From: JAYOEY01 sp038120295
GTDB taxonomy: Bacteria > Pseudomonadota > Alphaproteobacteria > MPNO01 > UBA2964
DNA: 64,000 bases
Direction of reading: 5' to 3'
NCBI GenBank assembly: GCA_038120295.1
Contig: JAYOLL010000012.1
Coordinates: 1-64,000 of the forward strand
Positions 1 to 8,030 of this stretch are shown one piece after another. Under the pieces are notes generated by a model. It saw only the letters and a list, made by a program, of their open reading frames with translations, ran no database searches and was not told where the DNA came from. Made by a program: the position numbers and the translations under genes. Each line of letters starts with the position of its first letter. The first letter of the stretch is position 1.

Positions 1-46
1 TCACGGCGCTGTCGATGCCCGAGATGAAAATCGAGATCGAGATCAT
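1..46 (-). CDS. possible 5' end of a gene running off the window
   Basis: An ATG at 46 on the minus strand opens 15 codons that reach the window edge. The residues are hydrophobic and Ile/Ser rich, as at the start of a membrane protein. It would follow the AhpD-like gene on the same strand. No convincing Shine-Dalgarno sequence precedes it, so it may be chance. Confidence 0.22.
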   Translation of the reverse strand, partial: MISISIFISGIDSAV

Positions 47-71
47 CGCCGCCAGGGCACCCTGACCGCCG

Positions 72-668
72 TCAGCGGTTGACGTTTTCCCCGTAGAAGG
101 CGGAGGGCAGATTGTCCTTGGGCCAGTCGTCGCCGTTCTCGAACGGGGCGACGCCGACCGCGTGGCGCGCCATGCCCGATTCCAGCATAGCCATCGAGAC
201 GATCTCGCAGATGCCGACGTCGTCGATTCCGTGGCCGCGGAGCCTCTCGAAATCCTCGTCGGTCGTCCCCTCGTTGAAGGCGACCTTTCGGGCGAAGCGC
301 AGAACGTCACGCCACATCGGATCGAGCGTCTCGCAATTTTCGAAATCAAGGCAGTCCATCACGTCGTCCGTCGTCATGTCGAAATGCTCGATCAGGTGGG
401 TCTGGTGGTTGTTGATGCAGCGCGGGCAGTCGACCTCCGCCGCGCAGACCAGCGAGATCGCGTTCAGCAACGGCTTGGGCAGCGATCCCGGCGTCATCTG
501 AAGCCGTTTGGTCAGAATCCACCACCCTTTGATGAGTTCTTTGTCCAGCCCGAAGAAACCCCAGGTGGGAGTCAGAAAATTCGGTCCCTTGGTGCGTCGG
601 ATGTCTTCGAATATCTCGGCGATTTCAGGATCAGCCATGTCGGGCTGTACCAGCTTTACCTTGTCCAT
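72..668 (-). CDS. carboxymuconolactone decarboxylase / AhpD-like protein
   Basis: 198-residue protein of the AhpD/CMD superfamily. The redox motif CPRCINNH (Cys81, Cys84, His88) is the C-x2-C-x3-H signature used by AhpD-type alkylhydroperoxidases and carboxymuconolactone decarboxylases. I chose the ATG at 668 because GGAG lies a few bases upstream and similarity starts there; a longer reading to 773 would run into the dioxygenase gene. It follows the TauD-like gene by 19 bases on the same strand, so the two are probably one operon. The substrate cannot be told; a peroxidatic or decarboxylase role is inferred from family only. Confidence 0.8.
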   Translation of the reverse strand: MDKVKLVQPDMADPEIAEIFEDIRRTKGPNFLTPTWGFFGLDKELIKGWWILTKRLQMTPGSLPKPLLNAISLVCAAEVDCPRCINNHQTHLIEHFDMTTDDVMDCLDFENCETLDPMWRDVLRFARKVAFNEGTTDEDFERLRGHGIDDVGICEIVSMAMLESGMARHAVGVAPFENGDDWPKDNLPSAFYGENVNR

Positions 669-687
669 GTGGGGGTTCTCCGTCTGT

Positions 688-1686
688 TCAGTCTCGAAAA
701 ATGGTGTTCGACGGGCGCTCCAGCCCGCCGCGATGCTGGCCTGTCCGTGCGTCCGAATCCGTGCCCCGCACATTCATTTTTTGTGCGCGCGGCTTGACCT
801 TCCCATCAAAGTCACGAGGACGCCATCCTTTGACCGTCAGTCGTTCCATACGGCGGCGGTAGGGCAGATAGTCGCGCGGCGCATAATGCTGGGTCGAAAC
901 ATTGTCCCACAGCACGATCATATCGGGCTCCCATTTGACGCGCAGCTGGTATTCCGGCGTTTCGGGAAGCTGGTAGAGCATATGTAAAATGTGCTCGCTA
1001 TCGAAATCGCGCACGTCGGCGATCGCCTTGGTGGTTTGCGGGCTCGCGTAAATCGCTTTCTTCGATTTGTCTTTCGGGTGGATGCGAACGACCGGGTGGA
1101 TCAAATTGGGAAAGCGCTTTTCCAGATCGACCAGCCGTTGCCGGCCTTCATGCGTGCCTGAGTAGAGGACGCGGAATACCTTGAAATCGTTGATTGCGTA
1201 TAGCGACTCGTAAAACCGCTGCATCGAAGGGTGGAGCCCTTCATAGGCCGCCGTCATGCTGGCGAAACAGGTGTCGCCGCCGATCTCCGGCACGATGGTG
1301 CAGCGCAGCGCAGTGATCCAGGGCGGGGCGTCGCGGAACATTTCGTCGGAGTGCCACTGATCGGTGGAAAGCGGCGGCCGCTTGCCGTCATTGTCGAGCA
1401 CGATCAGCTCAGGATGATCGGGCAGGGCGGTGGCGAACGGGTGGATCGTGAGTTCGCCGAATCTGCCAACGAAGTCGATATATTGCTGCTGGCTGAGCGG
1501 CTGGTTGCGGAACACGAGCACCTCATGCTCAACCATCGCTTCCTTAAGCTGTTTCAGCGTGTCGCGGGGCAATGGACGGCTGAGGTCGATGCCTGAAATT
1601 TCCGCCCCAAGATTCGCGCCCAGCCGGCGTATCTCAATAGCGGTTGTGGGGCACGATTTGCGGCGGGTGCCGGTCACGGTCGCCAT
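688..1686 (-). CDS. TauD/TfdA family Fe(II)/2-oxoglutarate dioxygenase
   Basis: 332-residue dioxygenase. The iron-binding facial triad is visible: WHSDEMF (His112, Asp114) and a distal His near 267 in STQHYAPRDY, followed by arginines near 278 suited to binding 2-oxoglutarate. Family members hydroxylate and release groups from taurine, alkyl sulfates, aryloxyacetates and similar small molecules. A C-terminal tail of about 45 polar residues extends beyond the usual core of about 280. It is first in a likely two-gene operon with the AhpD-like gene and is transcribed away from the bicupin gene. The substrate is unknown. Confidence 0.88.
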   Translation of the reverse strand: MATVTGTRRKSCPTTAIEIRRLGANLGAEISGIDLSRPLPRDTLKQLKEAMVEHEVLVFRNQPLSQQQYIDFVGRFGELTIHPFATALPDHPELIVLDNDGKRPPLSTDQWHSDEMFRDAPPWITALRCTIVPEIGGDTCFASMTAAYEGLHPSMQRFYESLYAINDFKVFRVLYSGTHEGRQRLVDLEKRFPNLIHPVVRIHPKDKSKKAIYASPQTTKAIADVRDFDSEHILHMLYQLPETPEYQLRVKWEPDMIVLWDNVSTQHYAPRDYLPYRRRMERLTVKGWRPRDFDGKVKPRAQKMNVRGTDSDARTGQHRGGLERPSNTIFRD

Positions 1687-1884
1687 GTGTCCTCTCCCGT
1701 TCCTTTCCGATCCAGCGCCGATGCTAAACCAGGACAGGTCGGCATAGAACCTTGTTGAACAGGGTTATCTGCATTGACCCGGGCAGGACCCCGATACTAA
1801 GTTATCTAACTATTAAATTTGTCCTTCCTGCTGACCGGTTGAAACCGGGTCGGCATCGAATATCAACGACACAGGAGACGAGCC
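1687..1884. promoter_or_regulatory. divergent promoter region
   Basis: This 198-base gap separates the TauD-like gene (minus) from the bicupin operon (plus) and must hold both promoters. Near 1800-1812 the AT-rich stretch has GTTATCTAAC, arms GTTA/TAAC, which could be a small operator half-pair. A TTGACC at about 1776 is a possible -35 for the rightward promoter. No regulator gene lies beside it. Confidence 0.35.
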
Positions 1885-3006
1885 ATGTCGGAACAGAAAG
1901 GCATTTTTCTCGATAAGTCGGGGGCCGTAGAGCCCGCGCCGGAGCTGTGGGAACCCGCGATCATCAAGCGCGTCGATTTCGAGGCGGAAATCGAGCGCCT
2001 ATCCGAACTGGAGAGGCCCGCAAACGGTCGTCGTCAGAGCTGGATCGTCCATCCGGATTCGCACAAGCTGGGCGTCGGGCTCGGTCTCGCGCCGGGAATT
2101 CGCCCGATTCTCGAAGTGCTGAACCCTGGCGAGCAGACCGCGCCAATCCGACACAACTCGACGCAGGTCAATTTCTGCATCAAGGGCGGCGGTCATTCCG
2201 TTGTCGGCGGTCAGAAGATCGAGTTCGAGCAGTACGACCTGTTCAATTTTCCCTCGATGCAGACCTACATCCATGTCAACGACACGGACGAGGTGCAGGC
2301 GCGGCTGACCTACACCAATGCCCCGCTGCTGGAGAAGATGAACGTCCACATTGTCGAGGAAGATCCGCCCGCTGATGTGAGGGTGGTCGAGGAAGAACCC
2401 AAGGACGGCGAGGTCGCCGAGGACGATCCAAGGCGCAAGAGCCCTTACGGCACCTTCCAGCTGACCGACGAGGGCGCCTGGCTGATGCCCTACGAGATTC
2501 TCATCGCGCCCGAAAGCGTCGAATCCAAGGCGCTGCACTGGCCGTGGAAGAAGGTGAAGAAGGAACTCGACAAGCTGACAGCCCTTGGCGCGGATTATGT
2601 CGGCCGCCGGCTGTACCTGCTGTGGAACCCGATGACGGGCCGCACCAACGGCACCACGCCGAACTTCTTCGCCACCATCACCATCCGCCCGCCCGGGATC
2701 GTCGACAAGCCGCACCGGCATGTCTCTGCCGCGATGAATTATATCTTCGGCGGCGAGGGAAGGTCGACGGTCGAAGGCAAGATCTATCACTGGGAATCGG
2801 GCGACCTGCTGCTGACGGCGCCGGGCTGGGGCGTGCATAACCATGCCTCTACCGGGACGGAACCTGTGTATGAGTTGACCATTCAGGACCAGCCGCTCAA
2901 CATCATCATGGAATCCCTGCTGTGGCAGGAGGACCTGAAGAAACCGTGGAGCGTTCTCGGCGCAGAAACCGGGTTCGATACCAACCGCGACAAGGTGGCG
3001 AGCTGA
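1885..3006 (+). CDS. double-cupin (gentisate dioxygenase-like) protein
   Basis: 373-residue bicupin. The first cupin spans about residues 75-155, with IRHNSTQVNFCIKGGG as the entry strand. The second spans about 265-345, with KPHRHVSAAMNYIFGGEG and a distal histidine in GWGVHNH. This arrangement resembles gentisate/salicylate 1,2-dioxygenases, which cleave aromatic rings with Fe(II). The second cupin keeps H-x-H and a distal His; the first looks degenerate. An acidic insert (about 158-185) links them. AGGAG sits 7 bases before the ATG. It is four bases from the DapA-like gene, so the two are co-transcribed. Ring cleavage is plausible but unproven. Confidence 0.78.
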   Translation: MSEQKGIFLDKSGAVEPAPELWEPAIIKRVDFEAEIERLSELERPANGRRQSWIVHPDSHKLGVGLGLAPGIRPILEVLNPGEQTAPIRHNSTQVNFCIKGGGHSVVGGQKIEFEQYDLFNFPSMQTYIHVNDTDEVQARLTYTNAPLLEKMNVHIVEEDPPADVRVVEEEPKDGEVAEDDPRRKSPYGTFQLTDEGAWLMPYEILIAPESVESKALHWPWKKVKKELDKLTALGADYVGRRLYLLWNPMTGRTNGTTPNFFATITIRPPGIVDKPHRHVSAAMNYIFGGEGRSTVEGKIYHWESGDLLLTAPGWGVHNHASTGTEPVYELTIQDQPLNIIMESLLWQEDLKKPWSVLGAETGFDTNRDKVAS

Positions 3007-3010
3007 TCCC

Positions 3011-3949
3011 ATGATGCGTTTGCCGAAGGATTTTCTGAAAGGGTCCATCCCGCCGCTGATCACGCCGTTCAGGAACGGCGCGGTCGATTACGACGCCTAT
3101 GCCGGGCTGGTCGAGTTCCAGGTCAAGAACGGCTCGCATGGCATCCTCGTCAATGGCACCACGTCGGAGCCCTCGACCCTGACCGTCGAGGAACGCAACC
3201 GCACCGTGGATGTCGCGATCGAGGCGGCAGCCGGCAAGGTGCCGATCGTCGCCGCGACGGGCTCGCAGAGCCTGGCGGAGACGGAAGCGTTGACGGCCCA
3301 TGCCGACAAGGCCGGCGCCGATGCGCTTTTGATCGTGACGCCGTACTACATCCGCCCGTCGCAGCGCGGTCTCGTCGCCTACTACAACGAGGTCGCCAAG
3401 CAGACGCGGAAGCCATGGATGATCTATCACATCCCGGGCCGGGCAGCGGTGTCGGTGACGCTCGATACGCTGGATCAGATCGGCAAGGCCAATCCGCATT
3501 TCGTCGGGATGAAGCACGCGGTCGACGATCTCGGCTTCGTCACCACCTGCCTCGATCATTTCGGCATGGATTTCCGTATCTTTGTCGGGCTGGAGGATCT
3601 CTCCTATCCGATGATGACGGTTGGCGCCTGCGGTCTGATGAACGCGGTCGGCAATCTGATGCCGAAGCGGCTCGCGAAGATGTGTGAGCTGATCTGGGAA
3701 GGCAAGATGAAGCAGGCCCAGAAGATCCATTACGAGCTGTTCGAGATCAATCAGGCGGTTTTTTACGACACCAACCCCCAGCCGATGAAATACATGATGA
3801 AACGGCTCGGGATCATGCCGAAGAACGAGCATCGCCTGCCGATGATGCCGGCAAGCAAGGAGCTCGAAAAACGCCTCGACGGCGTGCTCGAACGCGCCGG
3901 TCTGTTGAATGCGAAACCCAGAAGCAAGGCAAAGAAGAAGGCTGCCTGA
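3011..3949 (+). CDS. dihydrodipicolinate synthase/N-acetylneuraminate lyase family aldolase
   Basis: 312-residue TIM-barrel Schiff-base aldolase. Family marks are GTTSEPSTLT (usually GTTGE), the tyrosine in MIYHIPGR (Tyr139) and the Schiff-base lysine in VGMKHAVDD (Lys168). It is longer than true DapA by a Lys/Ala-rich C-terminal tail (RSKAKKKAA). With the bicupin upstream it is more likely a catabolic lyase, such as a 2-oxoacid or hydratase-aldolase type, than the lysine-pathway DapA. An alternative ATG lies one codon downstream. A stem-loop follows the stop codon. Confidence 0.85.
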   Translation: MMRLPKDFLKGSIPPLITPFRNGAVDYDAYAGLVEFQVKNGSHGILVNGTTSEPSTLTVEERNRTVDVAIEAAAGKVPIVAATGSQSLAETEALTAHADKAGADALLIVTPYYIRPSQRGLVAYYNEVAKQTRKPWMIYHIPGRAAVSVTLDTLDQIGKANPHFVGMKHAVDDLGFVTTCLDHFGMDFRIFVGLEDLSYPMMTVGACGLMNAVGNLMPKRLAKMCELIWEGKMKQAQKIHYELFEINQAVFYDTNPQPMKYMMKRLGIMPKNEHRLPMMPASKELEKRLDGVLERAGLLNAKPRSKAKKKAA

Positions 3950-3973
3950 ACGGGCTTGTACCTGACGACGATC

Positions 3974-4006
3974 AAACGCCCGTCTGCATCCTGCAGGCGG
4001 GCGTTT
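3974..4006 (+). terminator. stem-loop terminator after the DapA-like gene
   Basis: AACGCCCG...CTGCA pairs with TGCAG...CGGGCGTT, giving a 13-14 bp stem around a very short loop, flanked by A and T runs. It lies 25 bases after the aldolase stop codon and before the methyltransferase gene, so it probably ends the bicupin-aldolase transcript. Confidence 0.75.
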
Positions 4007-4083
4007 CCGTTGCGAACTCGCCGCATTGATCCTAGTTTTCGTCCGCCGCACCGGACTGCGAGCGAGAGGGAAAGGGCCTGTTC

Positions 4084-4875
4084 ATGAATGCTGTCGATAC
4101 ATCCGCCGCGGAAGCGTTCGAGCACCTTCTTGTTCCGACCATCTTCGGGCCGTGGTCGCGGGCGCTGGTCGACCATGCCGGCGTGTCAGCGGGCGAGCGG
4201 GTGCTCGATATCGGCTGCGGCACCGGTGCGGCTGCGCGCTATGCGGCGGAGATGGTCGGCGACAGCGGTCGGGTCGTCGCCACCGACATCAACGAAGGGA
4301 TGATTGCCTGCGCACGCAATCTGGACGATGCCGCCGCGGTTGAGTGGGGACTCGACAATGTCGAGAACCTGGCTCATGAGGACGGTTCGTTCGATGTCGT
4401 CGTTGGCAACCAGGTGCTTCAGTTTCTGCCCGACAGGCCGAAGGCGCTGGCGGAAATCAGGCGGGTCCTTGCCCCCCGCGGCCGATTGGCATTGTCCGTT
4501 TACTGTTCGCTCGATCTTTGCCCGGCGCACGGCGCGGTGGCGAAGGCGCTGGAATCGCACGATGTCGATCCGTCCGGCATTCAGGTTCCCTATTCCTTCG
4601 GTGACCCGATGGCGTTTGGCGATACGCTTCAGGAGGCCGGATTCGGCGATATCTCGGTCGTCCGGAAGACCCTGGAATCCCGGTTCGCCTCGCCTGACAA
4701 ATTCGTCGAGGCGCTCGCCGCCGGCGGCCCGTCCGCGCGCCACGCGCTCGAGCAGCTCGACGAGGGCGGGCTGAAGGACGTGATCGAACAGGTCAGCCGG
4801 ACGCTGGCCGATTATGTCGACGAAGACGGGCTTCGCGTGCTGACCGCCGCCAACATGGCGCTGGCGCGGAACTAG
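4084..4875 (+). CDS. class I SAM-dependent methyltransferase
   Basis: 263-residue protein with the Methyltransf_11 type Rossmann fold. Motif I is VLDIGCGTG (about residues 40-48), motif II includes VVATDINEGM, and motif IV is FDVVVGNQVLQFLPD. Such enzymes methylate small molecules, quinones or lipids; nothing nearby shows the substrate. It stands between a terminator and a convergent gene whose stop codon interlocks with its own (CTAG at 4872-4875). Confidence 0.88.
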   Translation: MNAVDTSAAEAFEHLLVPTIFGPWSRALVDHAGVSAGERVLDIGCGTGAAARYAAEMVGDSGRVVATDINEGMIACARNLDDAAAVEWGLDNVENLAHEDGSFDVVVGNQVLQFLPDRPKALAEIRRVLAPRGRLALSVYCSLDLCPAHGAVAKALESHDVDPSGIQVPYSFGDPMAFGDTLQEAGFGDISVVRKTLESRFASPDKFVEALAAGGPSARHALEQLDEGGLKDVIEQVSRTLADYVDEDGLRVLTAANMALARN

Positions 4876-5636
4876 CCTGTCAGCAGGGGCACAAGTTCCG
4901 TTTTCCCGGCAAGGTCCAGATAGCGCGCCGAAAGCGCCGCCGACGGACTATCGGCGTTCCCCGCGCACCGCGTACACAGGTTCCAGCTCCCGAACGGCGC
5001 CGGTCGGATGTCGAAGGCGGCGTCCAGGTCGTCGATTTCCTCCTCCGTCGCGGGCGCCATGTTGGCATGACCTTCGAGCAGTTTCAGCATCCGGCTTTCA
5101 TCGCCGCCGGCATGGCGTCGCAGCATTGACAGGGTCGCCCGGTGATAGCGCAGCGCGCGGTCGTAATGGGCGGCGACGCAGCAGTCGGGATAGCCCAGCA
5201 GCCGGGTCTCTTCGGCTATGGTCAGTTTTCCCTCCGCCGCATTGATCCTGTCGATGTCGTCCGCGTCGGGGCCGCGGCGGCAGACATAGATCGCCCGATG
5301 CCCCGACAGTTCGGTGCGGCAATGGTTGCGGTACCAGTCCGGAACCCGGATGTTTCGGGCGTTTATTTGCCACGGCGTTGCGTCCCATAAGGGACCTTGC
5401 CGGACGACGAACCCCGCCGCTGTTGCCATGGCGCCGATAGCCGCCTGCCAGCCCCCATCGACACCGGAACCCCGCCCGGCAACGAAGACCGGTTTCAGCC
5501 CGGCGACAAGTGCAAGGAAATCGAGCGCTTCCTGAGCGAGTTCGGGGTCGTCCGGCTGTTCAGCGACCAGCGATCGGAGCGAGAAGGCGATGTCCTTCAG
5601 CCTGTCGCTATCCCTGTTGCTCTCCGGTGGGATCAT
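4872..5636 (-). CDS. uncharacterised cysteine-motif protein (GYPxCC)
   Basis: 254-residue protein that I do not assign a function. It has a central LGYPDCCVAAHYDRA motif (Cys152, Cys153) reminiscent of DUF483-like proteins, and a C-terminal CTRCAG (Cys221, Cys224), so a metal site is possible. The N-terminal half has GRGSGVDGGWQAAIG, a glycine-rich turn. I chose ATG at 5636 because GAGG lies 5 bases upstream; the frame also opens with a TTG at 5669. It converges on the methyltransferase gene, sharing the self-complementary CTAG for both stop codons. Confidence 0.7.
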   Translation of the reverse strand: MIPPESNRDSDRLKDIAFSLRSLVAEQPDDPELAQEALDFLALVAGLKPVFVAGRGSGVDGGWQAAIGAMATAAGFVVRQGPLWDATPWQINARNIRVPDWYRNHCRTELSGHRAIYVCRRGPDADDIDRINAAEGKLTIAEETRLLGYPDCCVAAHYDRALRYHRATLSMLRRHAGGDESRMLKLLEGHANMAPATEEEIDDLDAAFDIRPAPFGSWNLCTRCAGNADSPSAALSARYLDLAGKTELVPLLTG

Positions 5637-5728
5637 TTTCGCCTCGATCTTGGTGTTGTCGCCCAACAACGCCTATAATGCCGCAATCATGGCATTGAAT
5701 GACAAACCGGCAAGCTGAGGACAGGTTC

Positions 5729-6607
5729 ATGGCGACATCGCTGGCATCCGATCTCAAGATCGAAAAGCTCGACGCGGCGCTCGGCGCCCGTGTGACAGGG
5801 ATCGATCTCTCCCAACCGCTCGACGGACTGACGAAACAGGCGCTGATTGATGCCTGGCACGAACACATCGTGCTGCTTTATCCCGGGCAGGATCTGACGA
5901 TGGATGAGCAACTCGCCTTCGCTGCCAATTTCGGCGAGCTTGGCGTGCGGTCGCGGTCGGAGGAGCGCCGACCTGAAGGCGCAGACTTCAACCCCAGCAT
6001 CATGATGGTCGGCAATATCAAGGACGAGGAAGGCAACTACGCCGCCTCGCTGCCCGATGGGGAAATGTTTTTCCATCACGACATGTGCTACATGCCGAAG
6101 CCGCATAAAGGCACCTATCTGCATGCGTTGCAGCTGCCGAGTACGGGCGGCAACACCAGGTTCAGCAACATGTACCGGGCCTACGACCTGTTGCCGGCGC
6201 ATCTGAAACAGTCGCTCGCCGGAAAGCGCGCGATCCAGGTCTACGATTACGATCAGACTAGAACGGTCGATGTCGATGGCGACCTAACCGGCATTCACCA
6301 CCGCTGGCAGCCGATCTTCATCCGGCATCCGGAGACCGGCCGCACCGCGCTTTACGTAAACCGGCTGATGACGGCGCGGATCGAAGGCATGGAAAAGGAA
6401 GAAAGCGACGATACGCTCGCCGCGATTTATGAAATATCGGAAGCCCCCGACAACATCATGGAGCATGTCTGGACCCGGGGCGATCTGATCATGTGGGACA
6501 ATTACTGTTCGTGCCACGCGCGCACCGACTTCCCGGCGTCCGAAACGCGCCTGTTGCGTCGCTGCACGACGATGGGCACCGAACTGATCATGGCGGACGC
6601 GGCCTGA
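5729..6607 (+). CDS. TauD/TfdA family dioxygenase
   Basis: 292-residue Fe(II)/2-oxoglutarate dioxygenase. FFHHDMCYM supplies the H-x-D pair (His116, Asp118), and WDNYCSCHARTDF the distal histidine, followed by RLLRRC for 2-oxoglutarate. The ATG at 5729 has GAGGAC just upstream; the in-frame opening at 5699 lacks this. The alpha/beta hydrolase and acetyltransferase genes follow at short spacing, suggesting a three-gene catabolic operon. Substrate unknown. Confidence 0.88.
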   Translation: MATSLASDLKIEKLDAALGARVTGIDLSQPLDGLTKQALIDAWHEHIVLLYPGQDLTMDEQLAFAANFGELGVRSRSEERRPEGADFNPSIMMVGNIKDEEGNYAASLPDGEMFFHHDMCYMPKPHKGTYLHALQLPSTGGNTRFSNMYRAYDLLPAHLKQSLAGKRAIQVYDYDQTRTVDVDGDLTGIHHRWQPIFIRHPETGRTALYVNRLMTARIEGMEKEESDDTLAAIYEISEAPDNIMEHVWTRGDLIMWDNYCSCHARTDFPASETRLLRRCTTMGTELIMADAA

Positions 6608-6645
6608 GAGGCCGGCGCAGCAAACAGAAAGGGGATCGATCAAAA

Positions 6646-7422
6646 ATGCCGACGCTCGAAACCAACGGCGAGACCATCTTCTATATTGACGAAGGGGACG
6701 GCCCGCCTGTCCTGTTCATCCATTCGCTCGGCACCAACAGCTATCTCTATCGCGACCAGATCGCGGCGCTGAAATCGGATTTTCGCTGTATCGCAGTCGA
6801 TTGCCGCGGGCATGGCGCGAGCTCCTATAAAGGGACCTTCACGGTCGAGGACGTTGCTGCCGATCACAAGGCGGTGCTGGATCATCTGGGCATTGAAAAA
6901 TGCCACATCGTCGGGCTGTCGATGGGCGGACCGATCGCGCTCAACATGAACAGGCGCTGGCCCGATCTCGCCCTGTCGATGGTGCTGGCGGATTCCTTCG
7001 CCCGGGTGAGGCCCGGCGCCGAAGACCGGATTTACGCTACCCAAGAAGCGGTCGCCTATCTCTCGATGCTGGAATTCGGAAGCCAGTATGCCGGCGACCG
7101 GCTCATGCCGAGCACGCCGATCGAAAAGCTCGATGAGCTGGCTGAGGAAATCTCCAAATGCCCGCCGAAGGCCTATGTCGATACGGTGCGGGCGATCTTC
7201 ACCTATGACGCCAGCGACGACCGCGCTGCGGTTAAAGCGCCCACGCTGGTCGTGATCGGCGATTCGGACGATGCGACGCCCATGGCGGAATCCGAGTTCA
7301 TCCGGGACGGGATCGCGGGGTCGGAAATCAAAATCATCCCCGACGCGGGGCATCTGTCGACCATCGATAGCCCCGATGAATTCACGGCGGAGCTAAGGGC
7401 GTTTCTTTCCGCGCAAGCCTGA
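6646..7422 (+). CDS. alpha/beta hydrolase
   Basis: 258-residue alpha/beta-hydrolase fold protein resembling 3-oxoadipate enol-lactonases and related esterases. The nucleophile elbow is GLSMGG (serine near 90), the acid is likely an Asp in VIGDSDDATP, and the histidine is in PDAGHLST. The oxyanion region is FIHSLGTNSYLY. ATG at 6646 follows AAAGGGGAT. It lies 38 bases after the dioxygenase and only two bases before the acetyltransferase. Confidence 0.87.
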   Translation: MPTLETNGETIFYIDEGDGPPVLFIHSLGTNSYLYRDQIAALKSDFRCIAVDCRGHGASSYKGTFTVEDVAADHKAVLDHLGIEKCHIVGLSMGGPIALNMNRRWPDLALSMVLADSFARVRPGAEDRIYATQEAVAYLSMLEFGSQYAGDRLMPSTPIEKLDELAEEISKCPPKAYVDTVRAIFTYDASDDRAAVKAPTLVVIGDSDDATPMAESEFIRDGIAGSEIKIIPDAGHLSTIDSPDEFTAELRAFLSAQA

Positions 7423-7424
7423 GA

Positions 7425-7883
7425 GTGGACGCGCCCGTCTTTCGCGCCGCAAGGCGGGCCGATCTCGAAAGCATCGTTGCGCTTCTCGCCGATGATGCCA
7501 TTGGAGCAACACGCGACGACGCGTCGCTACCGCTCGATGACGGCTATATCAGGGCTTTCGAGACTCTCGATAACGACCCGAACCAGGTTATGGCGGTAGC
7601 CGAACTCGATGGCGCGATAATCGGCTGCCTGCAGCTGACCTTCATCCCCGGTCTGACGCGCAAAGGGGCCTGGCGTGGCCAGATCGAAGGCGTCCGCATC
7701 GCTGCAAATTTACGAGGGCGAGGCCACGGCGCGGCGTTCTTCGATTGGGCAATCGAGCACTGCCGCACGCGCGGCTGCGTCCTGGTGCAGCTCACCACCG
7801 ATCTGCGCCGCGACGGCGCGCACCGGTTCTACGAACGGCTTGGGTTCGAGGCGACGCACACCGGGATGAAGCTGGTTCTGTGA
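7425..7883 (+). CDS. GNAT family N-acetyltransferase
   Basis: 152-residue GNAT protein starting with GTG two bases after the hydrolase stop. The acetyl-CoA pyrophosphate loop is LRGRGHGAAFFDWA (about residues 90-103), and the C-terminal FYERLGFEATHTGMKLVL is the typical final strand pair. The acceptor is unknown. Translational coupling to the hydrolase is likely. Confidence 0.87.
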   Translation: MDAPVFRAARRADLESIVALLADDAIGATRDDASLPLDDGYIRAFETLDNDPNQVMAVAELDGAIIGCLQLTFIPGLTRKGAWRGQIEGVRIAANLRGRGHGAAFFDWAIEHCRTRGCVLVQLTTDLRRDGAHRFYERLGFEATHTGMKLVL

Positions 7884-7925
7884 GCGCCTATGTCGGGAAG
7901 AGGCCGACGGTCACTCGTTCAATCT

Positions 7926-8009
7926 CGTCATGCCCGGGCGTGTCCCGGGCATCTTTTGCCAACGAGCTAAAATCGTCGGGAGATCACCGGGACAAGCCCG
8001 GTGATGACG
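7926..8009. repeat. intergenic palindromic repeat, family A, copy 1
   Basis: Two 29-base units face each other: CGTCATGCCCGGGCGTGT... at 7926-7954 and its diverged inverse ending CCCGGTGATGACG at 7981-8009, with a 26-base spacer. Each unit is itself a CCCGGG-type hairpin. The same unit pair occurs at 57532-57604 in the opposite order. It fills the gap between two convergent genes and could act as a REP-like element or a transcription barrier. Confidence 0.85.
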
Positions 8010-8030
8010 GATGAACTCGAGCCACTCTGA

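Noticed and set aside
1999..3063. 354-codon minus-strand frame over the bicupin gene
   Set aside because: Shadow of a gene with recognisable cupin motifs.
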